A stretch of 64,000 nt of DNA from an uncultured beta proteobacterium (GTDB lineage: Bacteria > Pseudomonadota > Gammaproteobacteria > Burkholderiales > Burkholderiaceae_E). Where the stretch lies: the NCBI GenBank assembly GCA_903934295.1, contig CAIZNI010000027.1:37538-101537 (forward strand), in the 5' to 3' direction. A program made the translations under genes and the position numbers. How positions within the stretch are numbered: position 1 is the stretch's first letter; every line of letters starts with the position of its first letter. Of the stretch, positions 1 to 8,504 are shown piece after piece. Under the pieces are notes generated by a model. It saw only the letters and a program-made list of their open reading frames with translations. It was not told the DNA's origin and ran no database searches.

Positions 1-326
1 CCGTAGATGCCGCTGGCGGCCATCGCGGCCACGCCGTTGGCGAACTCGACTTCGCCCACCGGCTTCATCCAGGCGGGCTCGTCGGCCCGGTAGAAGGCCA
101 CGCAGTCGATGTAGACGGTGGCCACGATGCGGTGGCCACTGCCGGTGTCGGCCAGCAGCTCGGGCAGCAGGTAGCGGTGCTTCGGGCGGTCCCACAGGTG
201 GTGGTGCGCGTCGACGATCGGCCGGTCCGGGTCGAGGATGGCTTCGGCGGGCTGACGGGCGAGCCAGGCCGTATCGGGCACGCCGCCGGTGCCGATCGGG
301 TTCACTTTCGGGATGGTGTCGGTCAT
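1..326 (-). CDS. amidohydrolase family protein, partial (3' end outside window)
   Basis: The first 108 residues of a TIM-barrel amidohydrolase are visible; the gene runs off the left edge. The start is the ATG complementary to 324-326. Residues 39-46 read DAHHHLWD, the first-strand metal-binding motif of the COG3618 / 2-pyrone-4,6-dicarboxylate lactonase-like branch, followed by an aromatic-rich segment typical of that branch. Members hydrolyse lactones or related cyclic esters in aromatic and sugar catabolism, but the residues that set specificity lie outside the window, so no substrate can be named. It has the same orientation as the deacylase-MFS-SDR genes that follow, separated from them by 162 bases holding only short GC-rich direct repeats. 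Confidence 0.8.
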   Translation of the reverse strand, partial: MTDTIPKVNPIGTGGVPDTAWLARQPAEAILDPDRPIVDAHHHLWDRPKHRYLLPELLADTGSGHRIVATVYIDCVAFYRADEPAWMKPVGEVEFANGVAAMAASGIY

Positions 327-488
327 GGTCGGGTCTCCTCGCGCGGTCGGCGCCGCAGTCGGGCCACTCTACCGATGCGGCCGGCCGCCGACAACGCGCG
401 CGCGGACCGGGGGCCGGTATTCGGACTGGGAACGCGCGGACCGGGCAGGGCGGACCCGGGCAGGGCGGCCGGGCGACCCGGGCGGCGC

Positions 489-1274
489 CTACCAGGCGAT
501 GTCGCGGCCGTCCCAGGCGATGAAGCGGCCGTTGTCGGCCGGCGTGGCGGCGGCGATCACCGCCAGCAGATGGCCGGCGGCGGTGTCGGCGCTGAACAGC
601 CGCTCGCGCGCCACCGAGCCCTGGAAGGGGCGCGAGAGTTCGGTGTCGACCGTGCCCGGGTGCAGCAGCAGGCAGCAGGCCTGCGGATTGAGCCGCTGCA
701 GCTCGATCGAAAAGGTCTTGAGCAGCTGGTTCTGCGCCGCCTTGGCCGCGCGGTAGGCGTACCAGCCGCCCAGGCGGTTGTCGCCGATCGAGCCGACCCG
801 CGCCGACAGCGAGGCGAACACCGCCGGCAGGCGATGGCGCAGCAGCGGGGCCACCGCCTGCGCGAGCAGGACCGGGCCGATCGCGTTGACCGCGAACGCC
901 TGCGCGAGCGCATCGCGGCGCAGCGCCGCCAGGCTCTTTTCCGGCCGCAGCCCGGGCCCGTGCAGCAGGCCCGCGCAGTTGATCACCAGCTGCGGGCGGG
1001 CCTGCGCCTCGCGCAGGCGCTGCGTCAGCCCGGCCAGCGAGTCGTCGTCGGTGAGGTCCAGGGTCAGCGGGTGGACCACTCCCGGATGATCGGTGGCGAG
1101 ATCGGCCAGGGGGCCGCTGGCCGGCGCCTGGCGTGACGTCGGAAACAGCCGGGCGACGCCCGGGTGGGCGGCCAGCGCGCGGGCCAGCGCCAGCCCGATG
1201 CCGCCGGAGGCGCCCACCACCAGGGCGTCGAGCGGGCCTTGCTGGCCGGTGATCAGGGGCGGAGTCGGGTGCAT
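489..1274 (-). CDS. short-chain dehydrogenase/reductase (261 aa)
   Basis: Classical SDR with a Rossmann nucleotide-binding loop GASGGIG at residues 21-27, an NCAG variant of the NNAG motif at 99-102, and a catalytic Tyr174-x-x-x-Lys178 preceded by a serine-rich strand. The region around the active site resembles the CsgA/C-factor-like SDR branch rather than fatty-acid-synthesis ketoreductases. The substrate is unknown. The start ATG is only 10 bases after the stop of the MFS transporter gene at 1285, so the two are very probably co-transcribed from the N-acyl-D-amino-acid deacylase side. Length is normal for the family. Confidence 0.85.
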   Translation of the reverse strand: MHPTPPLITGQQGPLDALVVGASGGIGLALARALAAHPGVARLFPTSRQAPASGPLADLATDHPGVVHPLTLDLTDDDSLAGLTQRLREAQARPQLVINCAGLLHGPGLRPEKSLAALRRDALAQAFAVNAIGPVLLAQAVAPLLRHRLPAVFASLSARVGSIGDNRLGGWYAYRAAKAAQNQLLKTFSIELQRLNPQACCLLLHPGTVDTELSRPFQGSVARERLFSADTAAGHLLAVIAAATPADNGRFIAWDGRDIAW

Positions 1275-1284
1275 GGGGCAGAGC

Positions 1285-2505
1285 CTACCGCGCGTGCCGG
1301 ATCGACAGCGCGACCGCCAGTGCCACCACCGAATACAGCCAGAACAGCGGCTGCACCCCGAGCAGGGCGGCGAGCGCCCCGACCACCACCGGCAGCAGGA
1401 TCTGCTGGAAGCTCTGCAGGGTGATGCGCAGGCCGGCGGCCTCGCCGACGCGGCCAGCGGGCGAGGCGCCGTGCAGCGCGGCCATCGTCAGCGGCAGGCC
1501 GATGCCCGGGCCCACCCCCAGCAGGAAGGACATCGCCATGAGCGCCGGCAGCGCCGAGGAGAACGGCAGCAGGGCGTAGCCGGCCACGCACAGGCCCAGT
1601 GCGAGCATCAGCCACTGGTGGCTGCCCAGGCGCGGCAGCAGCCGCGACATCAGCAGGCGGATGCTGAGCGAACCGGCCGAGAACGAGGCGATCGCCAGCC
1701 CCACCGACGAGGCGTTCAGTCCGATGGCGTGCGCATGCAGGGGAATCAGGAACTGGAAGGCCTCCCAGGCGGCCGAGACGACCAGCAGCGCCAGCAGCAG
1801 CTGGCGAAACCGCGTGTCGCCCAGCAGGGCCAGCGAGGCGCGCCAGCCGCGCGGTGGGGCGTGGGCGGGCGCCGGTGTCGCGCCTGACCCGCCCGCCGTC
1901 GCGTGGCCAGCGGCTGACCCGCCGTCAGTGGACCCGCCCGCCGCCCCCGCCCGGGCGTCGGCCGGCGGCAGATGCCGTTCGAACGGAAACAGGCGACAGC
2001 CGATCGTGACCGCGAGCGCCAGTACCGACATGACGGCGAAGGCGGCGCGGTGGCCGAAATGGTCGATGACCAGGCCGGCCAGCGGCGGTCCCATCAGCCC
2101 GGAACAGGAAAACGCCATCGTGAGCAGATTGAAGTTGGCCGCCCGGTGGGCCGGGCCGCCCAGTTCGCCGGCCGCGTGCTGGGTGCCCAGGGAGAACGCC
2201 AGGTGCGACAGCCCGATCATGACCGCCATCGCCGCCAGCATCAGCGGGTGCGGCCAGGCGGCGCAGGCTGCCGCGCCCAGGGCGGCGAGCAGCGCGCCCG
2301 CGGTCAGCGGCCGGCGCACCCCGATGCGGTCGATGAGCTTGCCCAGCCGCACCCCCAGCAGCATCGGCATCAGCGCAAACAGCGCGATCATCGGACCGAT
2401 CAGCGCCGGCGACAGGCCCGCGTGCAGCGCCGCCAGCGCGGTGGTCACCCGCACGCCGATCACCGAGGTGAAGGTGAAGGCCGACAGCACCAGCAGCGGG
2501 CGCAT
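1285..2505 (-). CDS. MFS transporter (about 406 aa)
   Basis: Major facilitator superfamily permease with about twelve hydrophobic segments. The conserved loop 2-3 motif is visible as GVRLGKLIDRIGVRR, a good match to the MFS motif A pattern. A long Gly/Ala/Pro-rich, unconserved stretch near the middle is the usual cytoplasmic loop joining the two six-helix halves. An in-frame GTG at 2529 would add eight residues; neither start has a clear ribosome binding site, so ATG at 2505 was taken. It lies between the D-amino-acid deacylase (36-60 bases upstream) and the SDR, so it may import or export N-acyl amino acids or their products, which is inference from position only. Confidence 0.85.
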   Translation of the reverse strand: MRPLLVLSAFTFTSVIGVRVTTALAALHAGLSPALIGPMIALFALMPMLLGVRLGKLIDRIGVRRPLTAGALLAALGAAACAAWPHPLMLAAMAVMIGLSHLAFSLGTQHAAGELGGPAHRAANFNLLTMAFSCSGLMGPPLAGLVIDHFGHRAAFAVMSVLALAVTIGCRLFPFERHLPPADARAGAAGGSTDGGSAAGHATAGGSGATPAPAHAPPRGWRASLALLGDTRFRQLLLALLVVSAAWEAFQFLIPLHAHAIGLNASSVGLAIASFSAGSLSIRLLMSRLLPRLGSHQWLMLALGLCVAGYALLPFSSALPALMAMSFLLGVGPGIGLPLTMAALHGASPAGRVGEAAGLRITLQSFQQILLPVVVGALAALLGVQPLFWLYSVVALAVALSIRHAR

Positions 2506-2564
2506 CGCCGGCGCGGCCTGCGCGCTCACGGGTGGCGGGCCGGCGGGCCCGGGCGGGGTGGCGC

Positions 2565-4040
2565 TCAGGGGGCGTCGCTTCGTGCGGCGGGGTGGCGCAG
2601 CACGCGTCCCGGTCGGGCGCCGGTCTGGGCGCCGTCGCGCCACACGCAGGCGCCGTTGACCCAGACCTGATCGATGCCGCGCGCCGGCGCGATCGGATCG
2701 TCGAAAGTGACCGCCTCGTCGACCGTGTCCGGGTCGAACACCACGAAGTCGGCGAACGCCCCTTCGCGGATCACGCCGCGGTCGGCAAGACCGAAATTGG
2801 CAGCGGTCAGTCCGGTCATCTTGTGGATCGCGGTCTCGAGCGGGAACAGTCGCAGGTCGCGGCTGTAGTGGCCCAGCACCCGGGCGAAGGTGCCCCACAG
2901 GCGCGGATGGGGGCGCGCATCATGGGGCAGGCCGTCGGAGCCGATCATGGTGTGCGGGTAGGCGAGGATGCGCTGCACATCGTCCTCGTCCATCGAGAAG
3001 TAGATCGCGCCGGCCGGCAGCAGCCGCTGCACGGTTTCCTCGACCGGCAGGCCCATCGCCTGCGCGATGTCGGTCAGGTCGCGGCCGGCGTGTTCGGGAT
3101 GCGGCACCGACCAGGTCACCAGCGTTCGCCTGGCGATCAGGGTGCGACCGTGGGTGAGGATGGTCGAGGAGGCGGCGTAGGGATAGCAGTCCAGGCACAC
3201 CGGCTGCTCGCGCATCGCCGCATCGATGCGTGGCAGCGTCTGGCGCGAGCGGCCGAAATTCGCCCGGCCGGCGACCTTGTGATGCGAGATCACCACCGGC
3301 ACGCCCAGCGCGCGGCCGATCCGCAGGGTCTCGTCGATCGAGTCGAGCACGCCCTCGGATTCGTCGCGCATGTGGGTGCAGTACACGCCCCGGTGGGCGG
3401 TGAGCGGGCGGCAGACCTCGATCACTTCCTCGGTGGTGGCGGCGGCCGCCGGTTCGTAGTAGAGCCCGGTGGACACGCCGATCGCCCCGCTCGCCAGCGC
3501 CTCGTCGACTGCCGCGCGCATCGCCGCGGTCTCGTCTTCGCTGGCCGGGCGCTGCAGGTCCGCCATGAACCGGGCGCGCAGTGCGGTGTGGCCGATCAGC
3601 AGCGCCGCGTTGGTGGCCGCCGGGGCGTTCTCAAGCGTCTGGACATAGTCGGCAAAGCGGGCAAAACGGAACCACCCGCCGCTCGCGTCGAGCAGGTCCA
3701 GCGGGGGCACCGGTGCGCGGCCGTCGGCCGCCGACGGGGCGAGCGACACGCCGCAGTTGCCGGCGATCACGGTGGTGACCCCCTGGCTGATCTTGCAGGC
3801 CATTGCCGGATCGGACAGCAGCAGCCGGTCGTCGTGGGTGTGGGCGTCGATGAAGCCCGGCGCGAGCACCTGGCCGGCGAGGTCGATCTCGCGCGTGGCG
3901 CGCCGATCGCCGGCGCCGGTGTCGCCCGGCGCGCCGACATGGGCGATGCGATCGCCGAGGATGCCCACCGTGGCCTCACGGCGCGGGGCGCCGGTGCCGT
4001 CGATGACGGTGGCGTTGCGCAGCAGGAGATCGAGTCTCAT
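2565..4040 (-). CDS. N-acyl-D-amino-acid deacylase (D-aminoacylase), amidohydrolase superfamily
   Basis: A 491-residue amidohydrolase. The N-terminus shows the urease-superfamily beta-sandwich followed by GFIDAHTHDD near residues 59-68, with the metal-binding histidines, then a segment GNCGVSLAP that is characteristic of D-aminoacylases. Near the C-terminus the DGLPHDARPHPRLWGTF block contains the conserved family Asp and His. The enzyme is expected to hydrolyse N-acyl-D-amino acids to D-amino acid plus fatty acid or acetate in the cytoplasm. It is the first gene of a minus-strand operon with the MFS transporter and SDR. The start chosen is the ATG complementary to 4038-4040; upstream sequence in frame is divergent and non-conserved. 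Confidence 0.9.
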   Translation of the reverse strand: MRLDLLLRNATVIDGTGAPRREATVGILGDRIAHVGAPGDTGAGDRRATREIDLAGQVLAPGFIDAHTHDDRLLLSDPAMACKISQGVTTVIAGNCGVSLAPSAADGRAPVPPLDLLDASGGWFRFARFADYVQTLENAPAATNAALLIGHTALRARFMADLQRPASEDETAAMRAAVDEALASGAIGVSTGLYYEPAAAATTEEVIEVCRPLTAHRGVYCTHMRDESEGVLDSIDETLRIGRALGVPVVISHHKVAGRANFGRSRQTLPRIDAAMREQPVCLDCYPYAASSTILTHGRTLIARRTLVTWSVPHPEHAGRDLTDIAQAMGLPVEETVQRLLPAGAIYFSMDEDDVQRILAYPHTMIGSDGLPHDARPHPRLWGTFARVLGHYSRDLRLFPLETAIHKMTGLTAANFGLADRGVIREGAFADFVVFDPDTVDEAVTFDDPIAPARGIDQVWVNGACVWRDGAQTGARPGRVLRHPAARSDAP

Positions 4041-4141
4041 CGCCGTGACTGGCTGTCGGTCGGGTCTGCAAAGGGACGAACAGGAGCTGGGTGCATGGCG
4101 GGCCTTTTCCGAAGAGGCGAATCTGTCGCAGCCGGCGCCCC

Positions 4142-4169
4142 CTGTCAAACGAAGCCGATCGTGGACAAT
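4142..4169 (+). promoter_or_regulatory. possible sigma70 promoter for the NERD-helicase gene
   Basis: CTGTCA at 4142-4147 and GACAAT at 4164-4169 are 16 bases apart. The -10 matches four of six consensus bases. It lies in the 162-base divergent spacer and would give a leader of about 27 bases. Prediction by eye only. Confidence 0.3.
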
Positions 4170-4202
4170 GGCGCATCGACCTTCTGCGGGATTCCGACTT
4201 CC

Positions 4203-5855
4203 ATGGCCGTCATCCACCCCAGCGGCTGGCAGGCGCTGAGCGCCACCGGCTCGGCGCAGCGCGAGATCGAAACGCTCGCCCTGCTCGAGCGGGCGCTGCC
4301 CGACACCTTCACCGTCTTTCACGGCGTGCACTGGACGCGGCTGCAGCACGGCTTCAGCGTCTACGGCGAGGTCGACTTCGTCATCATTGCGCCCAATGCG
4401 CGGGTGATGGTCATCGAGCAGAAGTCAGGGTTCCTGCAGGAGTCGGCCGACGGCCTGCTCAAGATCTACGGCACGGTGAAAAAACCGATCGCCGCGCAGA
4501 TCGCCCGCTCGATGGAGGGCCTGCAGGCGCGCTTCGGCCAGGGCCACGCCGGCCAGCGCATGGCGCTCGACTACCTGCTCTACTGTCCGGACTACGCGGT
4601 GCGCCATCCGCACATGGCGGGCATCGAGCCGCGCCACATCGTCGACACCGCGCGCCGCTCGCAGCTGGCCGCGATCATCCAGACCGACCTGGCCGCCGGC
4701 GAGGACGACCCGGTCGCCACCGCCGCGCTGTGCCGCTTCTTTGAAGGGGTGCTCGAACTGGTCCCCGAGGTGGGGGCGGTCTGCTCGCAGGTGCAGGCCC
4801 TGTATTCGCGGCTGTCCGGCGGGCTTGCCACCTGGGGGCGGCAGATCGAGCTCGATCCGTTTCGCCTGCGGGTGGTCGGCACCGCCGGGTCGGGCAAGAC
4901 GCAGCTGGCGCTGGCGGCGCTGGGCGATTCGGCCGCCGCGGGCCGCCGGTCGCTGTACCTGTGCTTCAACCGGCCGCTGGCCGACCACCTGACCCAGCTC
5001 GCGCCGCGCGAATCGACGGTGCTCACCTATCACCAGCTGTGCGACCAGGTGCTGCGCGCGCAGTCGGTGGTGCCCGACTTCTCGCACCCGGACGCGTTCA
5101 GCCGGCTGGAGGCGGGCTTCGCCGCCGCCGAGCCCGGCCCGGCCTGGCTGTTCGATGAGATCCTGGTCGACGAGGGGCAGGACTTCGCGCAGCACTGGGT
5201 CGATCCGCTGTTGCGCCTGCTGCGCCCGGGCGGGCGTTTCTGGTGGCTGGAAGACCCGATGCAGAACCTCTACGGGCGCGCCCCGGTGACGCTGCCGGGC
5301 AGCTGGGCGACGCTGCGATCCGACACCAACTACCGCTCGCCGCGCGATGTGCTTGCGCGCATCAACCAGCTGATCGGGCCGCGCCGGGCGCTGCAGGCCG
5401 GCAGCCCGCTCACCGGTGTGGGCGGTGTCGGCGGCGAGATCCTGACCTATGCCGACACCGCCGGGCTGCTGGACCAGACCAAGCGCGCGATCACCCACTG
5501 CATCGCCCAGGGGTTCCGGCGCGAGATGGTGTCGGTGGTGACCTATCGCGGCCGCGAGGGCTCGGCGCTCACGCCCTTCGACGCGCTCGGGCCGCACCGC
5601 CTGCGCCGCTTCAGTGGCGAGTACGACCTGCTGGGGCTGCCGATCCACACCGACGGCGAGGTGACGCTGGACACCGTCTTTCGCTTCAAGGGGCGATCGT
5701 CGCCGGCGGTGGTGCTGACCGAGGTCGATTTCGAGGTGCTGGACGACGACGCGATCCGGCGCATCTTCGTGGGCGCGACGCGGGCCTCGATGGCGCTGGT
5801 GATGGTGGTGTCGGAGCGAGCCGCGCGGACCTTCCTCGAGCGGCTGGACGCCTGA
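4203..5855 (+). CDS. NERD-domain nuclease fused to superfamily 1 (UvrD/Rep-like) DNA helicase
   Basis: A 550-residue protein in two parts. Residues about 17-130 form a NERD domain: Glu56-Val-Asp58 and Glu72-Gln-Lys74 reproduce the D/E...ExK nuclease core. From about 220 an SF1 helicase follows: Walker A GTAGSGKT (226-233), Walker B/motif II DEGQD (323-327), motif III around 347-357, motif IV NYRSP (376-380), and motifs V-VI near 494-528 (FRFKG, FVGATRA). It is compact and lacks the long 2B insertion of UvrD. Such fusions are predicted to process DNA ends, and related proteins occur both in housekeeping loci and near anti-phage genes. No partner defence gene is adjacent; the next gene is a GFA-family protein. 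The ATG at 4203 starts exactly at the conserved domain. Confidence 0.85.
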   Translation: MAVIHPSGWQALSATGSAQREIETLALLERALPDTFTVFHGVHWTRLQHGFSVYGEVDFVIIAPNARVMVIEQKSGFLQESADGLLKIYGTVKKPIAAQIARSMEGLQARFGQGHAGQRMALDYLLYCPDYAVRHPHMAGIEPRHIVDTARRSQLAAIIQTDLAAGEDDPVATAALCRFFEGVLELVPEVGAVCSQVQALYSRLSGGLATWGRQIELDPFRLRVVGTAGSGKTQLALAALGDSAAAGRRSLYLCFNRPLADHLTQLAPRESTVLTYHQLCDQVLRAQSVVPDFSHPDAFSRLEAGFAAAEPGPAWLFDEILVDEGQDFAQHWVDPLLRLLRPGGRFWWLEDPMQNLYGRAPVTLPGSWATLRSDTNYRSPRDVLARINQLIGPRRALQAGSPLTGVGGVGGEILTYADTAGLLDQTKRAITHCIAQGFRREMVSVVTYRGREGSALTPFDALGPHRLRRFSGEYDLLGLPIHTDGEVTLDTVFRFKGRSSPAVVLTEVDFEVLDDDAIRRIFVGATRASMALVMVVSERAARTFLERLDA

Positions 5856-5935
5856 GGTCTGGCGCGCGCCACCGCGCCCGATCGCGGTTACGATGCCGGC
5901 TGCATCGGCGTCGATGCGCCACCAGGGGGGAAGCG

Positions 5936-6340
5936 ATGAAGATCGAGGGCGGATGCTATTGCGGGGGCCTGCGCTACACGGCCGAGGGCGAGCCCCTGGG
6001 ATCGCTGCAGTGCCATTGCCGGGAGTGCCAGTACATCACCGGCGGCAATCCGAATGTGATCATGGTGATGCCCGAGTCGGGCTTCCGGTTCGTCAAGGGC
6101 GAGCCCCGGTCCTTCACCCGCACCGACATCGAGCAGGCGGTGACGCGGATGTTCTGCCCGACCTGCGGCACCGCGATCGGCACCCGCTCGCCCAAGCGCC
6201 CCGGCGCCGTCATCCTGAAGGTCGGCACCTTCGACGACCCCTCGGTCTTCCAGCCCAAGGTGGCGATCTTCACCGTCGACCGCCAGCCGTTTCACCACAT
6301 CCCGGACGACCTGCCGGCGTTCGAGCGACGGCCCGGCTAG
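5936..6340 (+). CDS. GFA family (glutathione-dependent formaldehyde-activating-like) zinc protein
   Basis: A small 134-residue protein with the cysteine pattern of the GFA/CENP-V fold: Cys7-x-Cys9, Cys26-x-Cys28-x-x-Cys31 and Cys74-x-x-Cys77, which bind two zinc ions. Members are annotated after the Paracoccus S-hydroxymethylglutathione synthase, but most homologues have unknown roles, so a formaldehyde function should not be assumed. The start ATG follows a strong purine-rich ribosome binding site (run of G at 5925-5930). A TACGAT hexamer at 5889-5894 could be its -10. Length is normal. Confidence 0.85.
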   Translation: MKIEGGCYCGGLRYTAEGEPLGSLQCHCRECQYITGGNPNVIMVMPESGFRFVKGEPRSFTRTDIEQAVTRMFCPTCGTAIGTRSPKRPGAVILKVGTFDDPSVFQPKVAIFTVDRQPFHHIPDDLPAFERRPG

Positions 6341-6355
6341 GGCCGGGGGGGGGCC

Positions 6356-6434
6356 GCAGGACCGGTTCCGTGGCGGGGGCAGGACCGGTTCCCGGTGAAA
6401 ACACCGCATCGGCGCCGCCAACCCTTCCTATAAT
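6356..6434 (+). promoter_or_regulatory. metC promoter with consensus -10 and two upstream direct repeats
   Basis: TATAAT at 6429-6434 is a perfect -10 hexamer ending six bases before the metC ATG at 6441, which implies a leaderless or nearly leaderless transcript. No good -35 is visible. Instead a 14-base direct repeat, GCAGGACCGGTTCC, occurs at 6356-6369 and again at 6379-6392, a 23-base period (about two helical turns), as expected for activator half-sites. The binding factor is unknown. Confidence 0.5.
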
Positions 6435-6440
6435 CCGCAG

Positions 6441-7700
6441 ATGACCGCACCCGACCCCACCGCCGCCCCGTCCGCCGTTCCCCCAGCCCCGGCGCTGGGC
6501 AGCCTCGTCACCGAGGTCTCGCGCACCTTCGACACCGCGATCACCACCGCGAACCTGCCGGTGTACCGGGCCTCGTCGGTCTTCTTCGAGACGCTGGCCG
6601 ACGCCTACGGCACCGGCGCGCGCGCGGTGGCCGGCGAGCGCCATGCCAGCAGCTACGCCACTGCCGGCACCCCGACCACCTTCGCGCTGATGGACGCGCT
6701 GGCCGAGATCGAGGGCCACGGCCATGCCTGCCGCGCCGCACTGATGCCCTCGGGCCTGTCGGCGATCGCCGCGGCGCTGCTGGCGGTCGTCAAGACCGGC
6801 GACCATGTGCTGATGCCCGATTCGGTCTACGGCCCCGGGCGCACCTTCGCCAACGGCCTGCTGGCCCGGATGGGCGTGCGCACCACCTTCTACGACCCGG
6901 CGCTGGGCGCCGAGGGCATCGCCGCCCTGATCGAGCCGGCGACCCGCGTGCTCTATCTCGAGAGCCCCGGCAGCTACACCTTCGAGATCCAGGACGTGCC
7001 GGCGCTGTGCGCGCTGGCCCGCCGTCACGGCATCGTGACCATGATCGACAACGCCTGGGCCTCGCCGATGTTCTCGCGGCCCTTCGACTGGGGCGTCGAC
7101 ATGTCGCTGCTGCCGCTGACCAAGTACTGGAGCGGTCACGCCGACGTGCTGATGGGTGCGGTGGTGGTGCGCGAGGATCTGTGGCCGGCGCTGCACACCG
7201 CGGTGCGCCAGATGGGCATCTGCGTGGGCGGCGACGACGCCTTCCTGATCCTGCGCGGTCTGCGCACCGCCAATGTGCGGATGCTGCGTCACCAGCAGTC
7301 GGCGCTCGAGGTGGCGCGCTGGCTGGGCACGCGGCCCGAGATCGGCGCGGTGCTGCACCCGGCGCTGCCCTCGCATCCGCAGCACGCGCTGTGGCAGCGC
7401 GACTTCCAGGGCTCCAGCGGCCTGTTCTCGTTCGAGCTGCGCCACGACGCGGTGGGCGCCGACGAGGCGGTGGTGGCGCGCAAGCTGGCGGCGCTCGCCG
7501 AGCGGCGCCGCTTCTTCCGGATCGGCTACTCCTGGGGCGGATATGAGAGCCTCATCGTGCCGGCGCGCCTGAACGGCCTGCGCAACATCAAGCCCTGGAC
7601 CGGCGGCCCGCTGGTGCGGGTGCACATCGGACTCGAGGAGCCCGCCGACCTGATCGGCGACCTGGAAGCCGGACTCGCCGCGATGAACGCGGCCCACTGA
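6441..7700 (+). CDS. metC: cystathionine beta-lyase, PLP-dependent
   Basis: A 419-residue member of the Cys/Met-metabolism PLP enzymes (fold type I). The PLP lysine is Lys228 in TKYWSGHAD, the Asp that contacts the pyridine nitrogen is Asp203 in IDNAWASP, and the ESPGS segment at 174-178 is also typical. The residue choices (NLPVYRASSVFF, ESPGSYTFEIQD) fit cystathionine beta-lyase rather than MetB or MetZ. It cleaves cystathionine to homocysteine, pyruvate and ammonia in methionine synthesis. The N-terminal 20 residues are Pro/Ala-rich and unconserved. The ATG sits directly behind a perfect -10 box with no ribosome binding site, so translation may be leaderless. Confidence 0.92.
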   Translation: MTAPDPTAAPSAVPPAPALGSLVTEVSRTFDTAITTANLPVYRASSVFFETLADAYGTGARAVAGERHASSYATAGTPTTFALMDALAEIEGHGHACRAALMPSGLSAIAAALLAVVKTGDHVLMPDSVYGPGRTFANGLLARMGVRTTFYDPALGAEGIAALIEPATRVLYLESPGSYTFEIQDVPALCALARRHGIVTMIDNAWASPMFSRPFDWGVDMSLLPLTKYWSGHADVLMGAVVVREDLWPALHTAVRQMGICVGGDDAFLILRGLRTANVRMLRHQQSALEVARWLGTRPEIGAVLHPALPSHPQHALWQRDFQGSSGLFSFELRHDAVGADEAVVARKLAALAERRRFFRIGYSWGGYESLIVPARLNGLRNIKPWTGGPLVRVHIGLEEPADLIGDLEAGLAAMNAAH

Positions 7701-7713
7701 CAAGGAAAGTTCC

Positions 7714-8490
7714 ATGGATCTCAAAGGCAAGTGCGCGATCGTCACCGGTTCCTCGGCGGGGGTCGGCGCGGCCACCGCGCTGCTGCTGGCCCGCCGCGGC
7801 GCGTCGGTGCTGATCAACTGCACCAAGAGCACCGAGGCCGCCGAAGCGGTGGCTGCCCAATGCCGCGCGCTGGGCGCCGATGCGTTCGTGGTGAGTGCCA
7901 ACGTGGCCGATGACGCCGACTGCGTGCGCCTGGCCGCCGCGGCGATGGCGCGCTGGGGTCGCATCGACATGCTGGTCAACAACGCCGGCACCACCAAGTT
8001 CGTCGCCGCGCGCAAGCTCTCGGGCCTGTCGGCGCAGGACTTCCACGACATCTATTCGGTCAACACCATTGGCGTGTTCCAGATGGTCCGGGCCTGTGAG
8101 GACGCGCTGCGCGCCTCGCACGGCGCGGTGGTCAACGTGTCGTCGATCGCCGGCCAGGAAGGCCAGGGCTCGTCGATCGCCTATGCCGCCTCCAAGGGCG
8201 CGCTGAACACCCTCACCGTGTCGCTGGCCCGGGTCCTGGGCCCCGAGGCGCGGGTCAATGCGGTGCTGCCCGGGTTCATCGAGACCGGCTGGCTGCAGGC
8301 CGGGCTGGGCGATGCCTACGAGGCCAGCCGCCAGGCCTACAAGGACAGCGCCGCACTGGCCGAGGTCCTCACCCCGGAGGACGTCGCCGATTCCATCGTC
8401 TGGCTGCTGACGGCCGGCAAGGTGACCGGGCAACTGCTGCGGGTCGACGCCGGCCGTGCGGTCGGGCGTCTGCAGGGCCGGCCGGCCTGA
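7714..8490 (+). CDS. short-chain dehydrogenase/reductase (258 aa)
   Basis: Classical SDR: TGSSAGVG nucleotide-binding loop at residues 11-18, NNAG near 89-92, catalytic Ser in NVSSIAG and Tyr/Lys in YAASK. A ribosome binding site AAGGAA (7703-7708) lies six bases before the ATG, and the gene follows metC by 13 bases. The C-terminal KVTGQLLRVDAG resembles the usual SDR end motif but is followed by a short unusual tail. Substrate unknown. It forms a run with a second SDR, ArfB and the TTC38-like gene. Confidence 0.85.
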   Translation: MDLKGKCAIVTGSSAGVGAATALLLARRGASVLINCTKSTEAAEAVAAQCRALGADAFVVSANVADDADCVRLAAAAMARWGRIDMLVNNAGTTKFVAARKLSGLSAQDFHDIYSVNTIGVFQMVRACEDALRASHGAVVNVSSIAGQEGQGSSIAYAASKGALNTLTVSLARVLGPEARVNAVLPGFIETGWLQAGLGDAYEASRQAYKDSAALAEVLTPEDVADSIVWLLTAGKVTGQLLRVDAGRAVGRLQGRPA

Positions 8491-8504
8491 GCCGCGGGGG
8501 TCAC

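Noticed and set aside
2532..4202. N-terminal extension of the NERD-helicase frame upstream of 4203
   Set aside because: It is antisense to the D-aminoacylase gene, has no domain and low-complexity composition; ATG 4203 begins the NERD domain exactly.
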